This document shows positions 36,135-45,304 of a DNA stretch of 64,000 nt, piece by piece. The number at the start of each line of letters is the position of its first letter. The stretch's first letter is position 1. Origin of the DNA: Sulfuracidifex tepidarius (GTDB lineage: Archaea; Thermoproteota; Thermoprotei_A; Sulfolobales; Sulfolobaceae); assembly GCF_008326425.1 (NCBI RefSeq), contig NZ_AP018929.1:1440875-1504874 (forward strand), in the 5' to 3' direction. The notes below the pieces were generated by a model, which saw only the letters and a program-made list of their open reading frames with translations, did no database searches and had not been told where the DNA came from. Made by a program: the position numbers and the translations under genes.

Positions 36135-36698
36135 TCATACAATCATAACTAGCCCTTCATAAAGGATGAAAAGTCCAAACAAAACTATTACAACGAAAGA
36201 CGATATTTTTATATATTTAGAATATTTATATCCTAGATAATTAATTAATCTAGGAAATGTAATTATCCAGATCAGTATACCCAAGAAGAAACCTGGTGCT
36301 ATGAAAAGCGAAAACTGAGTCAACATGAAAATCCCTACTGTAAGCCACCACAATATCTGATAAGGGTTAGTTAACCCTAAACTTAAGCCTACAAGATAGT
36401 TCCCCTTCCTAGAAGTCGGTATAAATTTAGAACTCATAACGCTGAACGCTATGAATAACATGTAAATACCTCCTATAAGGTAAAGAATTTCTAAAACAAA
36501 CTTAGGTATAACGTTCTTTATCAAGAAGGTTATTACAAAAAATATGAGGTCGGCAGACATAGCTCCTGCACCAACGCTCGTACCATGAATTGGAGACTTG
36601 AGAGAGGAATTTGCGATCAATGCGTTCATAGGACCAGGAGGTGCAGCAATGGATAGCCCTAGAGCAATCCCTATAGGAAGGTAAACTATGTCATTCAT
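36135..36698 (-). CDS. LysE/RhtB-family exporter
   Basis: About 187 residues with six membrane helices. IGIALGLSIAAPPGPMNALI at the N-terminus is the LysE signature (GPNxxL-like), and GLTNPYQILWW matches the second conserved block. It probably exports amino acids or their analogues. ATG 36698 is used; an in-frame GTG at 36713 is possible. It lies 63 bases from the start of the protease operon on the same strand. Confidence 0.83.
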   Translation of the reverse strand: MNDIVYLPIGIALGLSIAAPPGPMNALIANSSLKSPIHGTSVGAGAMSADLIFFVITFLIKNVIPKFVLEILYLIGGIYMLFIAFSVMSSKFIPTSRKGNYLVGLSLGLTNPYQILWWLTVGIFMLTQFSLFIAPGFFLGILIWIITFPRLINYLGYKYSKYIKISSFVVIVLFGLFILYEGLVMIV

Positions 36699-36826
36699 GT
36701 TTAGAGAAATCACTTGTCTCTTCCTTATTTTCTTTACTTCTCGTCATTTAACACCGTTAAGTTTACTTGAGAAAGTCTTCGGAAATAAGCTAATATGATA
36801 CTAGGTGTTAAAAAGATTTGGGAAAA

Positions 36827-36837
36827 GTTTTAAAACC
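36827..36837 (+). promoter_or_regulatory. TATA box of the triple-HTH gene
   Basis: GTTTTAAAACC is centred 27 bases before ATG 36859, an ideal distance for a leaderless transcript. It is also palindromic. Confidence 0.55.
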
Positions 36838-36858
36838 ATACGAAACTACATTATTCTT

Positions 36859-37308
36859 ATGACTGAAGGGGAGTTGAAAGAAAAGATAAAGAAAATGTAC
36901 GATGATGGTAAAAGTATAAGGCAAATAGCGGCAGAGATGGGTATGACTTACTCTAAAGTAAGAAGGATGCTAATTGAGCAAAACGTGAAGTTCAGGGGAA
37001 GAATAGCTGATGAGATGGTAAAGGAGATCATAGAAAGAGGGAAGAAAGGGGAGAGCGCAAACAAAATCAGTAAGGAAATGAATATGAACTTCAATACAGT
37101 CCTGAGGATACTCAGGAAGTATAACTTGGTGAAAAGAAAGAGAAAGTTAAGCCCAAACGAAACAATGAAAATAAAGACAGATTTCGAGCAAGGCAAATCA
37201 ATCTATCAGATTGCCAAGGAGATGAAAATTTCTACCAATCTAGTAGTTTATTATCTAAAGAAATACGGTGTCTATAGACCATCTACTCATGAACTTTCTC
37301 CCACATAG
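36859..37308 (+). CDS. protein made of three tandem helix-turn-helix repeats
   Basis: 149 residues divide into three similar units of about 45 residues: KKMYDDGKSIRQIAAEMGM, IERGKKGESANKISKEMNM and TDFEQGKSIYQIAKEMKI, each followed by a recognition-helix pattern (YSKVRRML, FNTVLRIL, TNLVVYYL). There is nothing else in the protein. The units look like the HTH of resolvases/transposases or sigma-like homeodomain-like folds. A DNA-binding role on an extended site is inferred. The 3' end overlaps trpS by 26 bases. Confidence 0.75.
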   Translation: MTEGELKEKIKKMYDDGKSIRQIAAEMGMTYSKVRRMLIEQNVKFRGRIADEMVKEIIERGKKGESANKISKEMNMNFNTVLRILRKYNLVKRKRKLSPNETMKIKTDFEQGKSIYQIAKEMKISTNLVVYYLKKYGVYRPSTHELSPT

Positions 37309-38422
37309 CCTTTGCTAGTTTGCCCTCATACTTGAAGTCCTTAACTAACTCCTTTGCTCGTTCCCTGTTTTCGCGATGTCTTTCCAGAAAAGAGTTTAGC
37401 TTATCTACTAGAATTTGTTTTAGTTCTCCGGTTAGTAACTTGCCAGAGGAATACTCTTCCTTGATCTCCTCTATCCTCTTATCATCTTCTTCAAAGAAAT
37501 AGTACAGCCACTGGAAAGGAACGTCTATCTCAGTGTTCCCACCTAATTTCCTGTGAAGCTCAACTGTAGGCTGTCCTCCAGAGAACGCATATTTCATTAC
37601 TTTTCTTCTAACTGTCTCCTTGTCGTCAACTAGATAAATCGCGGAATCTGGAGAGGAGGAGCTCATCTTTCCCTCTATCCCCGTAAGCGGAGGAAGGAAT
37701 TTACTATGTATTTGTGAGGCTTTAAAGTAACCAAGAGATTCAGCTATGTCTCTTTGTAACCTCCAATATGGATCTTGGTCTATCCCTGCCGGAATCAGGC
37801 ATCTTTTCTTTTCAAACATAGTAGGAACTATTTGAAGAGCTGGGTAAAATATAATTCCTATATTAGAAGAAAAGTCAAGACCAAAGGTAGCTTTAACTTC
37901 GGAGAAAGTCATCTTCTTAGCTACTTTGGTAGCTAGAGGGTACATGTTCCTAATGTACTCAGTATCCTGAAATATGAATGTCCTATCAGGATCAAACCCG
38001 ACCGCTATGATATCCAGAATGTTATCATAAGCCCACTTCCTGGTGTCTTCAAGGGAATAATCTGGGTTCCTCATGAACTTCTCGTCATCGGTTATCTCGA
38101 TGTAAAGGTTAACCTTGAATCTCTCCTGTAACCACTTAGTAAAGATAAATGGAATTAAATGACCTATATGCATACCTAGAGAAGGGGCCCTACCAGTATA
38201 GAGAAAGAAACCTTTTCCTTCCTCGTAGTCCTTCAGGACGGATTCAAGGTCTCTATGGGAGAAGAAAACTTTCCTCCTCAACATTACGTGAAGTTCACCG
38301 GCATCCTTCCTTATTCTCTCTCGAAGTTCATCGGTGATTGGCTGGGTTCCGAACTGTTGTATGAGCTTGTCGTAGTCCACTTTACCCTTTACTTCCCAAG
38401 GATTGACAGTGAAGTCCTGCAT
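37283..38422 (-). CDS. trpS: tryptophanyl-tRNA synthetase
   Basis: 379 residues of the archaeal/eukaryotic type: class I motifs MHIGH (84-88, preceded by YTGRAPSLG) and KMSSS (252-256), and the substrate region VGFDPDRTFIFQDTEYI. It charges tRNA-Trp. ATG 38422 gives the normal length. It is convergent with the triple-HTH gene. Confidence 0.95.
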   Translation of the reverse strand: MQDFTVNPWEVKGKVDYDKLIQQFGTQPITDELRERIRKDAGELHVMLRRKVFFSHRDLESVLKDYEEGKGFFLYTGRAPSLGMHIGHLIPFIFTKWLQERFKVNLYIEITDDEKFMRNPDYSLEDTRKWAYDNILDIIAVGFDPDRTFIFQDTEYIRNMYPLATKVAKKMTFSEVKATFGLDFSSNIGIIFYPALQIVPTMFEKKRCLIPAGIDQDPYWRLQRDIAESLGYFKASQIHSKFLPPLTGIEGKMSSSSPDSAIYLVDDKETVRRKVMKYAFSGGQPTVELHRKLGGNTEIDVPFQWLYYFFEEDDKRIEEIKEEYSSGKLLTGELKQILVDKLNSFLERHRENRERAKELVKDFKYEGKLAKAMWEKVHE

Positions 38423-38493
38423 TAAGAAACAAGTTAAGAAACAAGCTAAAAAGATAGAGGGTTAGAGGAAAAGGAGAAAAGAAAGAAGTGAGT

Positions 38494-39135
38494 TCAAGCC
38501 TTCTGCCTTGCGGTAAGAGGAAGGCTCGAAGATGGGAGATCTGGGAACTGCTCCTTCATCTTCTGCTCTGCTACTGCAGTTGCTTCCTCCAGGATCTTTC
38601 TCGCTTCTGGCGATTCTGCTGCAGTATATGATGAACCACCCATGAATTCTCCAGATTCCATAACTACCTCTTGTAGACCGTCTCCTAGCTCTGACAGCTC
38701 AAGAGAGATCTCTGGCATGACTCCTTTCAAAGTGGTCTTTAATTGATTCACAACTCCTACAACTGGTATGAGATTAACGAACACATCACCTATTTCACTT
38801 ATAGTCTCCATTCTGAGTTTAACTTGTTCTAAAGCTACTTGTGTTATCATAAGTTGCTTCGTTGCCTTCCTTATTTCAGCTACCTCGTTTGCGTACATTG
38901 CAGCTCTAGCTGTATCCTTGCTCATCTGCGCTTCTATTACTCTCTCAAAGAGGGTTCTATCTCTTTCCTGCATTCTAGATATGTGGGCGTCAAGTCTACT
39001 TATCATTGAGCTGAGTTTATACTGGGAGTGGACTAAAGCGTACTTCAAGGGCTCCTTGGGCTTATAACTTTTCCCGAATAAGCTTGATCCTGATTCTGAA
39101 TCTCCCCAAATCTTTTGGAAATCCTTTCCAAACAT
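38494..39135 (-). CDS. ESCRT-III-like protein, CdvB1/CdvB2 type
   Basis: 213 residues with the basic helical core of ESCRT-III: long helices [23 protein letters not shown] and [32 protein letters not shown], then an acidic C-terminal region. It lacks the C-terminal winged helix of CdvB that binds CdvA, so it is a CdvB1/CdvB2-like paralogue. These form contractile or constricting filaments during cytokinesis and vesicle release. It shares a 116-base promoter region with a divergent Hsp20-like gene. Confidence 0.88.
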   Translation of the reverse strand: MFGKDFQKIWGDSESGSSLFGKSYKPKEPLKYALVHSQYKLSSMISRLDAHISRMQERDRTLFERVIEAQMSKDTARAAMYANEVAEIRKATKQLMITQVALEQVKLRMETISEIGDVFVNLIPVVGVVNQLKTTLKGVMPEISLELSELGDGLQEVVMESGEFMGGSSYTAAESPEARKILEEATAVAEQKMKEQFPDLPSSSLPLTARQKA

Positions 39136-39251
39136 CTTATACTATAACTTCTCACAGTTCTTTTTTAAAGGAAAAGGGATCTAAGGCGGTATTTTCTAAT
39201 GAGAAACTAGAAGTACATGCTTTAATACCACTGTTACTTAAAAGTAATATT

Positions 39252-39536
39252 ATGACATCACCCTTTGAGATAAGTGATGACCCTGAGGTAGACTTTTTAC
39301 AAAGAGGAAATGAAGTAGAGATCCTTCTAGACCTCAGGTTCAGGGACGTGAATCTAAGTAACGTAGAAGTACGTTCTGATTCTAAGACGTTATACGTTTA
39401 TGACAGATCTTCAAATAACGTGATAAAGATAGTCACGTTGCCTTTCAGGATATCGTCTATCTCAGTAAATAGCAGGAACGGAATTCTCGTAATAAAAGGC
39501 ATGCTAGAAGAAATTAATAGTATAAAGCCAAAGTAA
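39252..39536 (+). CDS. Hsp20 / alpha-crystallin-like small protein
   Basis: 94 residues from ATG 39252. The pattern of alternating strands (VEILLDLRFRDV, LSNVEVRSDSKTLYVY, IVTLPFRIS, VNSRNGILVIKGML) follows the beta-sandwich order of the Hsp20/CS fold: the strand with the V-x-x-x-LYV pattern and a final NGILVIKG resembling the family GVL motif. The flexible tails of true small heat-shock proteins are short here. It is divergent from cdvB. The upstream part of the open frame is judged non-coding because it runs into the cdvB gene. Confidence 0.55.
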   Translation: MTSPFEISDDPEVDFLQRGNEVEILLDLRFRDVNLSNVEVRSDSKTLYVYDRSSNNVIKIVTLPFRISSISVNSRNGILVIKGMLEEINSIKPK

Positions 39537-39589
39537 AAACAATTTTTCTTCTTTAGAGTCTTCCTACTACATTTACTCTCATATTCTCT

Positions 39590-39645
39590 TTTTCAGCACT
39601 CAAGACCTTCCTCACTGTTCAGTCTTTTCGAGATCATCACTTAAG
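39590..39645 (-). ncRNA. C/D box sRNA (2'-O-methylation guide)
   Basis: On the minus strand the order is complete: C box GTGATGA (39634-39640), 11-base guide TCTCGAAAAGA, D' box CTGA (39619-39622), a 3-base spacer, C' box GTGAGGA (39609-39615), 12-base guide AGGTCTTGAGTG and D box CTGA (39593-39596). Spacings are those of archaeal C/D sRNAs. A TATA-like TTTTTAAC lies about 25-30 bases upstream. Targets were not identified. Confidence 0.8.
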
Positions 39646-39721
39646 GGGGAAAAAGCTCACGAGTTAAAAATCTTTTGTAAAAAATAGATCCAGATTGGTA
39701 AGGAAAATAAAAAGGAAAAAC

Positions 39722-39749
39722 AAAAATTGAATTTTTTTAAAAAAAATAT
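39722..39749 (-). terminator. T-tract after the oxidase gene
   Basis: Right after the oxidase stop, the minus strand reads an AT-only stretch with eight consecutive T residues. It is a likely archaeal terminator for the oxidase operon. Confidence 0.45.
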
Positions 39750-41390
39750 TTATTTATCGTTTTTCTTACTATGTATTATGTGAGTCCCTAGACCTTTAAT
39801 TAAGTTTAGTGGGAATGTGACAATTTGACGGGTCTCTATTTTGTCTGGGGCCTTCATAGACATGGCTACAGTGTTTATTACCTGGGGTAACTCTTGTCCT
39901 TCTAAGTTAGCAGGCTTTCCTCTTACAATAGTCAACACCAGATTTATCAACCATCCAATCGTGGCAACATCAGCTATCACAGCTCCAACTGTTGAAAGTA
40001 CTTCTCCGAATATATACGTTGGTGTTAGAGGGAATATCAGTTCTTTTCTCACTAAGCCAGCAATACCTACTACGCTGAATCCTACAATAATCATCGTAGT
40101 CCCTAGCATGTATCCCGCGTAGTGTATCCAAGCTGTCTTACTGGAATACCACATCTTTCCTGACATCATCGGTATTAAATAGTAGAGCACTGCAAATCCA
40201 GCAGGAACTATAGCCCAGTAGATCATCTGGTGGAAGTGGCTTACTATGAACTCAGTTTCATGTTCCACGGAATCATTAGCAAGTATTGCGTTGAAAATGC
40301 CTAGTACACCTCCGGCTATGGAACCAGCCCATGCTGTTGCAGTCCACAGAGCTATTATGTTAAGTTTTATTGATGCGCCCTTGACGGTAGCCCACAAGTT
40401 AAAGAACGTCATCATCGTAGGTATGACTACGCCTAGAGTGATAGCTTCAACTACAAGCTTCAGCGCTAGCGGAAGGTCAGCCATGTAGATATGATGTATT
40501 CCTATTCCTCCTGCTGAGAACACTAAGTAAAGTAGAGCTGAAATCCTTCCGGCTTTCTCACTGTATAATGGCTTACCAGATAGTGTAGGTATCAGCAAGT
40601 ATAGAGACGCGACGGCAGGGAACCAAGTTATGTATACTATTGCATGCCAGAGGTCACCGAAAGCGACTTGGTTTGCTATGACGTCCATCCCTGTCAAGCC
40701 ATAGAATGTTGTTAAATCCCACACATTAGCAACTACCTCTCCAGCGTAACCTATCTGTATCAATAACATTATCATGAGACCGAATGTGAGGAAAACTGGA
40801 AGCTTTTCCTTCATAGTCTTTGTAGCTTGATAGAAGTGGTATATCAGATATCCACTTGTCATATAGGTTCCTATATCCATCAGCATCCATCCCCAGTACC
40901 ATGTCGAGCTAGCTACGTACAGCGAATATCCTGGCAGTCCTAGAGGTGCTAGGTAGTACCATCCGGTAGCTCCGAAGTAGTTATCGAACCCAGGCTGGTT
41001 AGTCAGTATTATAGGGCCCTCAAATAGCATGAAGGCGATGTTAAACAAAATGAAACCGATGTTAAAGAACCACTTAGCCCTGGGCTGTACGTTCAGCATC
41101 TTGAAGGTGAAATAGAAGAATATTGCAAATATCAGCTGTTGTGCGAACCCGAATAGGTCACGTATTCCGTGTAGAGTTATGCTTCCTTCGTACTCCTGGG
41201 GGCTTAGAGGAAGGTACTGAAACAGAGCCCATGATGCCTCCTCTATTCTTACCATAAGGGCGTCTATGATCCCCAATATTCCCCACACTAGAGATAGCAC
41301 TATCATAGCCATGGTTACACGAGTGACCCAGTCCTTGTCTAATAGGAATATCGATGATACCAGCTTAACAAGAGGATTACTTTTTTCCAT
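39750..41390 (-). CDS. heme-copper oxidase subunit I, Fox-type
   Basis: 546 residues, about 12-14 membrane helices. All six expected metal-ligand histidines can be placed: His74 (ITLHGIRDLF), His249 with Tyr253 (LWHAIVY, the counterpart of HPEVY), His299-His300, His385 and His387 (VSHFHQM). The overall sequence is divergent from ordinary SoxB/SoxM and fits the FoxA group linked to ferrous-iron or sulfur oxidation in Metallosphaera and relatives. It reduces O2 to water at the membrane. It follows the polyferredoxin gene by 102 bases; no subunit II gene is visible next to it. Confidence 0.85.
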   Translation of the reverse strand: MEKSNPLVKLVSSIFLLDKDWVTRVTMAMIVLSLVWGILGIIDALMVRIEEASWALFQYLPLSPQEYEGSITLHGIRDLFGFAQQLIFAIFFYFTFKMLNVQPRAKWFFNIGFILFNIAFMLFEGPIILTNQPGFDNYFGATGWYYLAPLGLPGYSLYVASSTWYWGWMLMDIGTYMTSGYLIYHFYQATKTMKEKLPVFLTFGLMIMLLIQIGYAGEVVANVWDLTTFYGLTGMDVIANQVAFGDLWHAIVYITWFPAVASLYLLIPTLSGKPLYSEKAGRISALLYLVFSAGGIGIHHIYMADLPLALKLVVEAITLGVVIPTMMTFFNLWATVKGASIKLNIIALWTATAWAGSIAGGVLGIFNAILANDSVEHETEFIVSHFHQMIYWAIVPAGFAVLYYLIPMMSGKMWYSSKTAWIHYAGYMLGTTMIIVGFSVVGIAGLVRKELIFPLTPTYIFGEVLSTVGAVIADVATIGWLINLVLTIVRGKPANLEGQELPQVINTVAMSMKAPDKIETRQIVTFPLNLIKGLGTHIIHSKKNDK

Positions 41391-41492
41391 GGGTGTTTAA
41401 TTTTACGGTCAAGGAGTTAAGGTTGTGTTAGAAAGCGATTAATGACTTTATATAACAAAAACTTAAATAGTATAAAGTTTAAATTACAATTT

Positions 41493-43454
41493 TTAACCAA
41501 CTTTACTTTGTTTCTCTTTTTTCCTAATTTTATCTCTCAACCAGTGGCGTACGTCATAGAACAATATATTATCATGAGGGCAAGCTTCAACGCAGTCACC
41601 AACTCCTATACACTTGAAGGATTTAAATTCTCCTTTCTTCATAAAGGACGCCCTCATGTCAGTGAGACCCACTGGACACGCTTTTGCACAATCCACTGTC
41701 TTACAGTTCAGACAGACAGAAGGATCCCTTGCTTTCAATCTCCAGAAACCTATAGACGACACTGCTTGGTTGAAAGAGCCCCAACTGCACCATCCTTGAG
41801 TCGCGCAAGCGTATGTCCCCATGAACGGAATTGAAATGAACACAACATACCATAGGAAATTAAAGAAGAACGAGTAAAGGAACACAGTTGCGTCATTACC
41901 GAAAATGCTGAAGGAGATTAGATTTAGTGAGTTAAGGTAAGAGAGGACAGCTGAAGCCAGATATGTAGCCCATACTCCCAGTATAATGAACTTGAACCAT
42001 GGCTTGAGCTTAGAGGTCAAGGTCTTTCTCCCTAGGGATGATTTCCTGTTAAAGGCCTTTGTAGAGTCATAAAATGTCCCTTGATACATTAAAGGAGCTG
42101 AACACGTGACCGAACATATCTGTCTTGAACCGAACATGAAGGAGAGAATCGCAGATACAGCGTAAGTGCCTATTATTCCAGAGAGAAGAACAGAGGAAGT
42201 TACTGGACCGTTAGTACCCAGTCCCATGCTCCACATGTAGGGGATGTACTGTATTTCGTTGCTTATGGGGGAGAAAGAAGGGAGATAGACAGTGTAAATT
42301 GCGAAAGCTCCTATCATGAGAAGGAATCTAATTTTATTCTCTTTGTTCTTCAACTCCTTGATCCTGAACGCTGCTAGAAGTCCCATCTCAGTACCCATCA
42401 TGACTAGGAACCAAGCTGATCCGGTGACTGTACCGAAGATTGACAGGAAGTCGAAGAGAGAGCCTAATCCAAAATAGGAAAGGGGAGATACGAAACCAAG
42501 AGAAAGCGATGATATAAATCCGCTTACTCCAGGAGAAAGCACACCTTCTTCAAAGTCGAGGACTCCACCCATGAACCACTCCATTACGAACGTCAATGCA
42601 ATAATGGAGAAGGCAAGCTTCTGGTCTTTGATGTAGCTCCCTTTTATTGAAGATGGGCCTTGGATGCCTCTGTAGATGAACCAAAACATTCCACTTAGCA
42701 TGGCAAAGTCATACACATACCAAGACCCAGTGAGATAGTAGACGAACTCTCCGCTCATCATCAACGCATAAACTATCATGAGCTCAATTGCAGTAAAGGT
42801 GTAGCTGGATGCCCTCAGTCTTTCCTTATACAGTATCTCGTAAATGGCCACAGTTGCTATTATCATGAAAGAAGCGGAAATCCAGACAGCGGTGAAAACA
42901 TATGATTTGACGTCTATTATCGCAGGAGATACAGCCATGACAGGAAGGGTAAATAAGAGCAAGCTACGTAACCCACGATCAAGTTTAGTGAACCCATAAG
43001 CTAAAGTAAAGAGCATTTCAGCTACCATTGTAGCTTGATACCAATAATTTTGAACGCCTAAAAGTAGATTGCCAAAACTGTGATAAATAATAGAATAGAA
43101 CGCTTGTCCCATTGACGCTTCGCTTATTGCCATGATAGCTGTAAAAATACCTATCGCAAACCATTTATCTCTAAGTTTTGGTTTCGAATTCTTAGTTATG
43201 AGATAGACTATAGGTATAAGGCCTAAGATCATATATCCGCTACTTGAAGCTAGTACTGTAGCTAAGTTGGTTATCGTCGGAGCTGAGAAGTAATAAGATA
43301 AAGGAAGAAACATCGATATCATACTTCCTGCCAGATATATGACGATAATTAAGGGAATTCCATCTATTCCCTTCTTGACCAAGTAAAGTAGGTAAATAGA
43401 AAAGAGAGCCATCAAAGAAGCTACTCCCCACAATTCCATATCAAGATAATTCAT
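41493..43454 (-). CDS. polytopic membrane protein with C-terminal ferredoxin domain (FoxG-like)
   Basis: About 653 residues: some 14 membrane helices, then a cytoplasmic-type domain with Fe-S cysteine motifs CLNCKTVDCAKACP and, 27 residues later, CIGVGDCVEACP. The second motif has one Cys fewer than a standard 4Fe-4S motif. Additional cysteines occur in CSVTCSAPL and CATQGWC. It resembles FoxG of iron-oxidising Sulfolobales and is upstream of the FoxA-like oxidase on the same strand, so electron transfer between the two is inferred. ATG 43454 is preferred over a TTG three codons earlier. Confidence 0.78.
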   Translation of the reverse strand: MNYLDMELWGVASLMALFSIYLLYLVKKGIDGIPLIIVIYLAGSMISMFLPLSYYFSAPTITNLATVLASSSGYMILGLIPIVYLITKNSKPKLRDKWFAIGIFTAIMAISEASMGQAFYSIIYHSFGNLLLGVQNYWYQATMVAEMLFTLAYGFTKLDRGLRSLLLFTLPVMAVSPAIIDVKSYVFTAVWISASFMIIATVAIYEILYKERLRASSYTFTAIELMIVYALMMSGEFVYYLTGSWYVYDFAMLSGMFWFIYRGIQGPSSIKGSYIKDQKLAFSIIALTFVMEWFMGGVLDFEEGVLSPGVSGFISSLSLGFVSPLSYFGLGSLFDFLSIFGTVTGSAWFLVMMGTEMGLLAAFRIKELKNKENKIRFLLMIGAFAIYTVYLPSFSPISNEIQYIPYMWSMGLGTNGPVTSSVLLSGIIGTYAVSAILSFMFGSRQICSVTCSAPLMYQGTFYDSTKAFNRKSSLGRKTLTSKLKPWFKFIILGVWATYLASAVLSYLNSLNLISFSIFGNDATVFLYSFFFNFLWYVVFISIPFMGTYACATQGWCSWGSFNQAVSSIGFWRLKARDPSVCLNCKTVDCAKACPVGLTDMRASFMKKGEFKSFKCIGVGDCVEACPHDNILFYDVRHWLRDKIRKKEKQSKVG

Positions 43455-43463
43455 AATTACCAA

Positions 43464-43758
43464 TTAGACCATATCGTCTAGGTAAGATAAAAACTTAACT
43501 TAAATTTTTTTAATAAAATTTATTATTCAGATGCCTTAATTTGTGGCGTCGAGACCAGTCAAACATAAAACTTTCATAATTATTAAAACTGATACAAAAC
43601 ATTAGTTAAAAATTATATTAATTTTTCTTTAATATAAATAATGAAAACAGTGCTAAGTGTGCTAGCAGACTACTCAAGTAAATTATAAGACATAATAAAA
43701 TATATGATTTTACAGTAAAATGAAAAAAGTAATTACCACGAATTAGCCTATTTTCAAC
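43464..43758. other. AT-rich promoter region between fox-like genes and glcD
   Basis: About 295 bases of very AT-rich sequence with several TATA-like motifs for the two divergent genes. A 15-codon frame at 43641 was seen but is not supported. No RNA gene is recognised. Confidence 0.4.
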
Positions 43759-45084
43759 ATGGACATTCAGAGCGAACTTAAAAAAATAGGGTTGGAACTG
43801 AAAGATGTAGAGGGATACACTGAGGACATGGGATATTTCAAAGGGGAAGCTGATGCTGTGGTTTTAGCGAGGAGCACTGAAGACGTCGTTAAAGTAATGA
43901 GATTTGCTAACGAGAAAGGAATCCCCGTTATACCTTGGGGAAGAGGAACTAGTGTTACAGGCGCAGTGACGGCAATTAAGGGGGGAATTATAATTGACAT
44001 GTCCCCAATGAATAGAATAATTGACTTCAGTGATGAAGATTGGATAATTCATGTTGAGGCAGGTGTAGTACTAGATGAGATAAACGCTTTCTTGAGACCC
44101 AGAGGGTTCTTCTTTCCACCAGATCCTGCGAGTAGTTTCATGTGTTCTATCGGTGGTGCTACATCTGAAGGTTCTGGTGGAATGCATTGCGTCAAATATG
44201 GGACTATGAAAGATTGGGTTTTAGCGACCAGAATGGTACTACCAGATGGTACCACAGTTAAGGTAGGAGAACCACTTCATAAGAATCGTGTAGGCTACGA
44301 TCTAACTCATCTTGTGATAGGAAGCGAAGGTACTCTAGGAGTCATTACTGAGGTGTGGCTCAAAGTAGTTCCCATTCCTAGCTATAAAATTAAGAGAGTC
44401 CTCGCCTTCTTCGATAGTGAAGAAGATATAGGGAGAACTATTATAAATCTAAGGAAGAACAGGGTTCAGCCCGAGATAGCAGAATACATGGATCTAAAAG
44501 TCCTAGAGGCGGTTAAGAGATCATTTAATATTGAAACGCACGGTGTAGGTGCACTCCTCATAGATGTTCCTGAGTTCGAGACGGAGAAGCTAAGTATGTC
44601 CCTCTCTAACCCGTCTTACGTGAAGGTTGCAGAGTCGGAAGAGGAAAAGGAAGAGCTCTACAAGGCAAGGTCTTACGCTTATCTAGCTGTAAAATCGATA
44701 TCGAAATACGCTATGTCAGAAGACATTGTTGTACCAATCAGCAAGCTTCCTAATGTCTTCAAAAAGATAAGAGAGCTTGAGGAGAACTACGGCATGGAAT
44801 GTCCTATTGTAGGACACATAGGGGACGGAAACCTCCATCCTATCATCCTCTACGACGATAGCAATAAAGACAAGGCTGAAGCTTTCTTTAGAGACCTATG
44901 TAAATATGTTATAGACGAGGGAGGTTCTATAACGGGTGAACACGGAGTTGGAATACAGAAGAGAGAATTGGCAATCAGACAAATTGAAGTGCATAATGGA
45001 CGAACTCTCCTTGAATTGATGAAGGGGATAAAATCGGTTTTTGATAAAAAAGGAATAATGAATCCCTATAAACAGGTAGTCTGA
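43759..45084 (+). CDS. FAD-linked oxidase, GlcD / D-lactate dehydrogenase family
   Basis: 441 residues. FAD-binding domain with VVKVMRFANEKGIPVIPWGRGTSVTGAV (about 35-75), PDPASSFMCSIGG and GSEGTLGVITEVWLKVVP; the C-terminal FAD-oxidase domain has GHIGDGNLHPI and GSITGEHGVGIQKREL. It oxidises glycolate, D-lactate or another 2-hydroxy acid and probably passes electrons to the quinone pool. It lacks the GlcE/GlcF partners nearby. The small membrane gene starts 1 base after its stop. Confidence 0.92.
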   Translation: MDIQSELKKIGLELKDVEGYTEDMGYFKGEADAVVLARSTEDVVKVMRFANEKGIPVIPWGRGTSVTGAVTAIKGGIIIDMSPMNRIIDFSDEDWIIHVEAGVVLDEINAFLRPRGFFFPPDPASSFMCSIGGATSEGSGGMHCVKYGTMKDWVLATRMVLPDGTTVKVGEPLHKNRVGYDLTHLVIGSEGTLGVITEVWLKVVPIPSYKIKRVLAFFDSEEDIGRTIINLRKNRVQPEIAEYMDLKVLEAVKRSFNIETHGVGALLIDVPEFETEKLSMSLSNPSYVKVAESEEEKEELYKARSYAYLAVKSISKYAMSEDIVVPISKLPNVFKKIRELEENYGMECPIVGHIGDGNLHPIILYDDSNKDKAEAFFRDLCKYVIDEGGSITGEHGVGIQKRELAIRQIEVHNGRTLLELMKGIKSVFDKKGIMNPYKQVV

Positions 45085-45085
45085 G

Positions 45086-45304
45086 ATGGGATACATATGT
45101 AAAACAGCGAAACTACTTATAATATTTGGGATAATATTAATAATTGTCGCAGCGTTTTCTTCCCCTAAGATAGGTAATTATGCATATTTCTCTTTGCTTG
45201 GAGGGACTATTCTAATGATCATCTCAACTAAGTATGATATTGAAAGAAGAAAGAAGGACACAAAAAAGAGGAAAAAGAAGGTCAAGAGGCACGCTTCGAG
45301 ATAG
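45086..45304 (+). CDS. small two-helix membrane protein with basic tail
   Basis: 72 residues: two hydrophobic helices (about 9-24 and 32-47) and a strongly basic C-terminal tail rich in Lys/Arg. It starts 1 base after glcD, so the two are cotranscribed; it could anchor the dehydrogenase to the membrane (inference). The last 23 bases overlap the convergent gene at 45282. Confidence 0.6.
   Translation: MGYICKTAKLLIIFGIILIIVAAFSSPKIGNYAYFSLLGGTILMIISTKYDIERRKKDTKKRKKKVKRHASR

Noticed and set aside
41442-41834. 130-codon plus-strand frame opposite the polyferredoxin 3' end
   Set aside because: It is antisense to the cysteine-motif region of a well supported gene; its composition is typical of a shadow frame.
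43641-43688. 15-codon frame MKTVLSVLADYSSKL
   Set aside because: A TATA-like sequence lies only about 8 bases upstream, too close for a leaderless start, and there is no ribosome-binding site.
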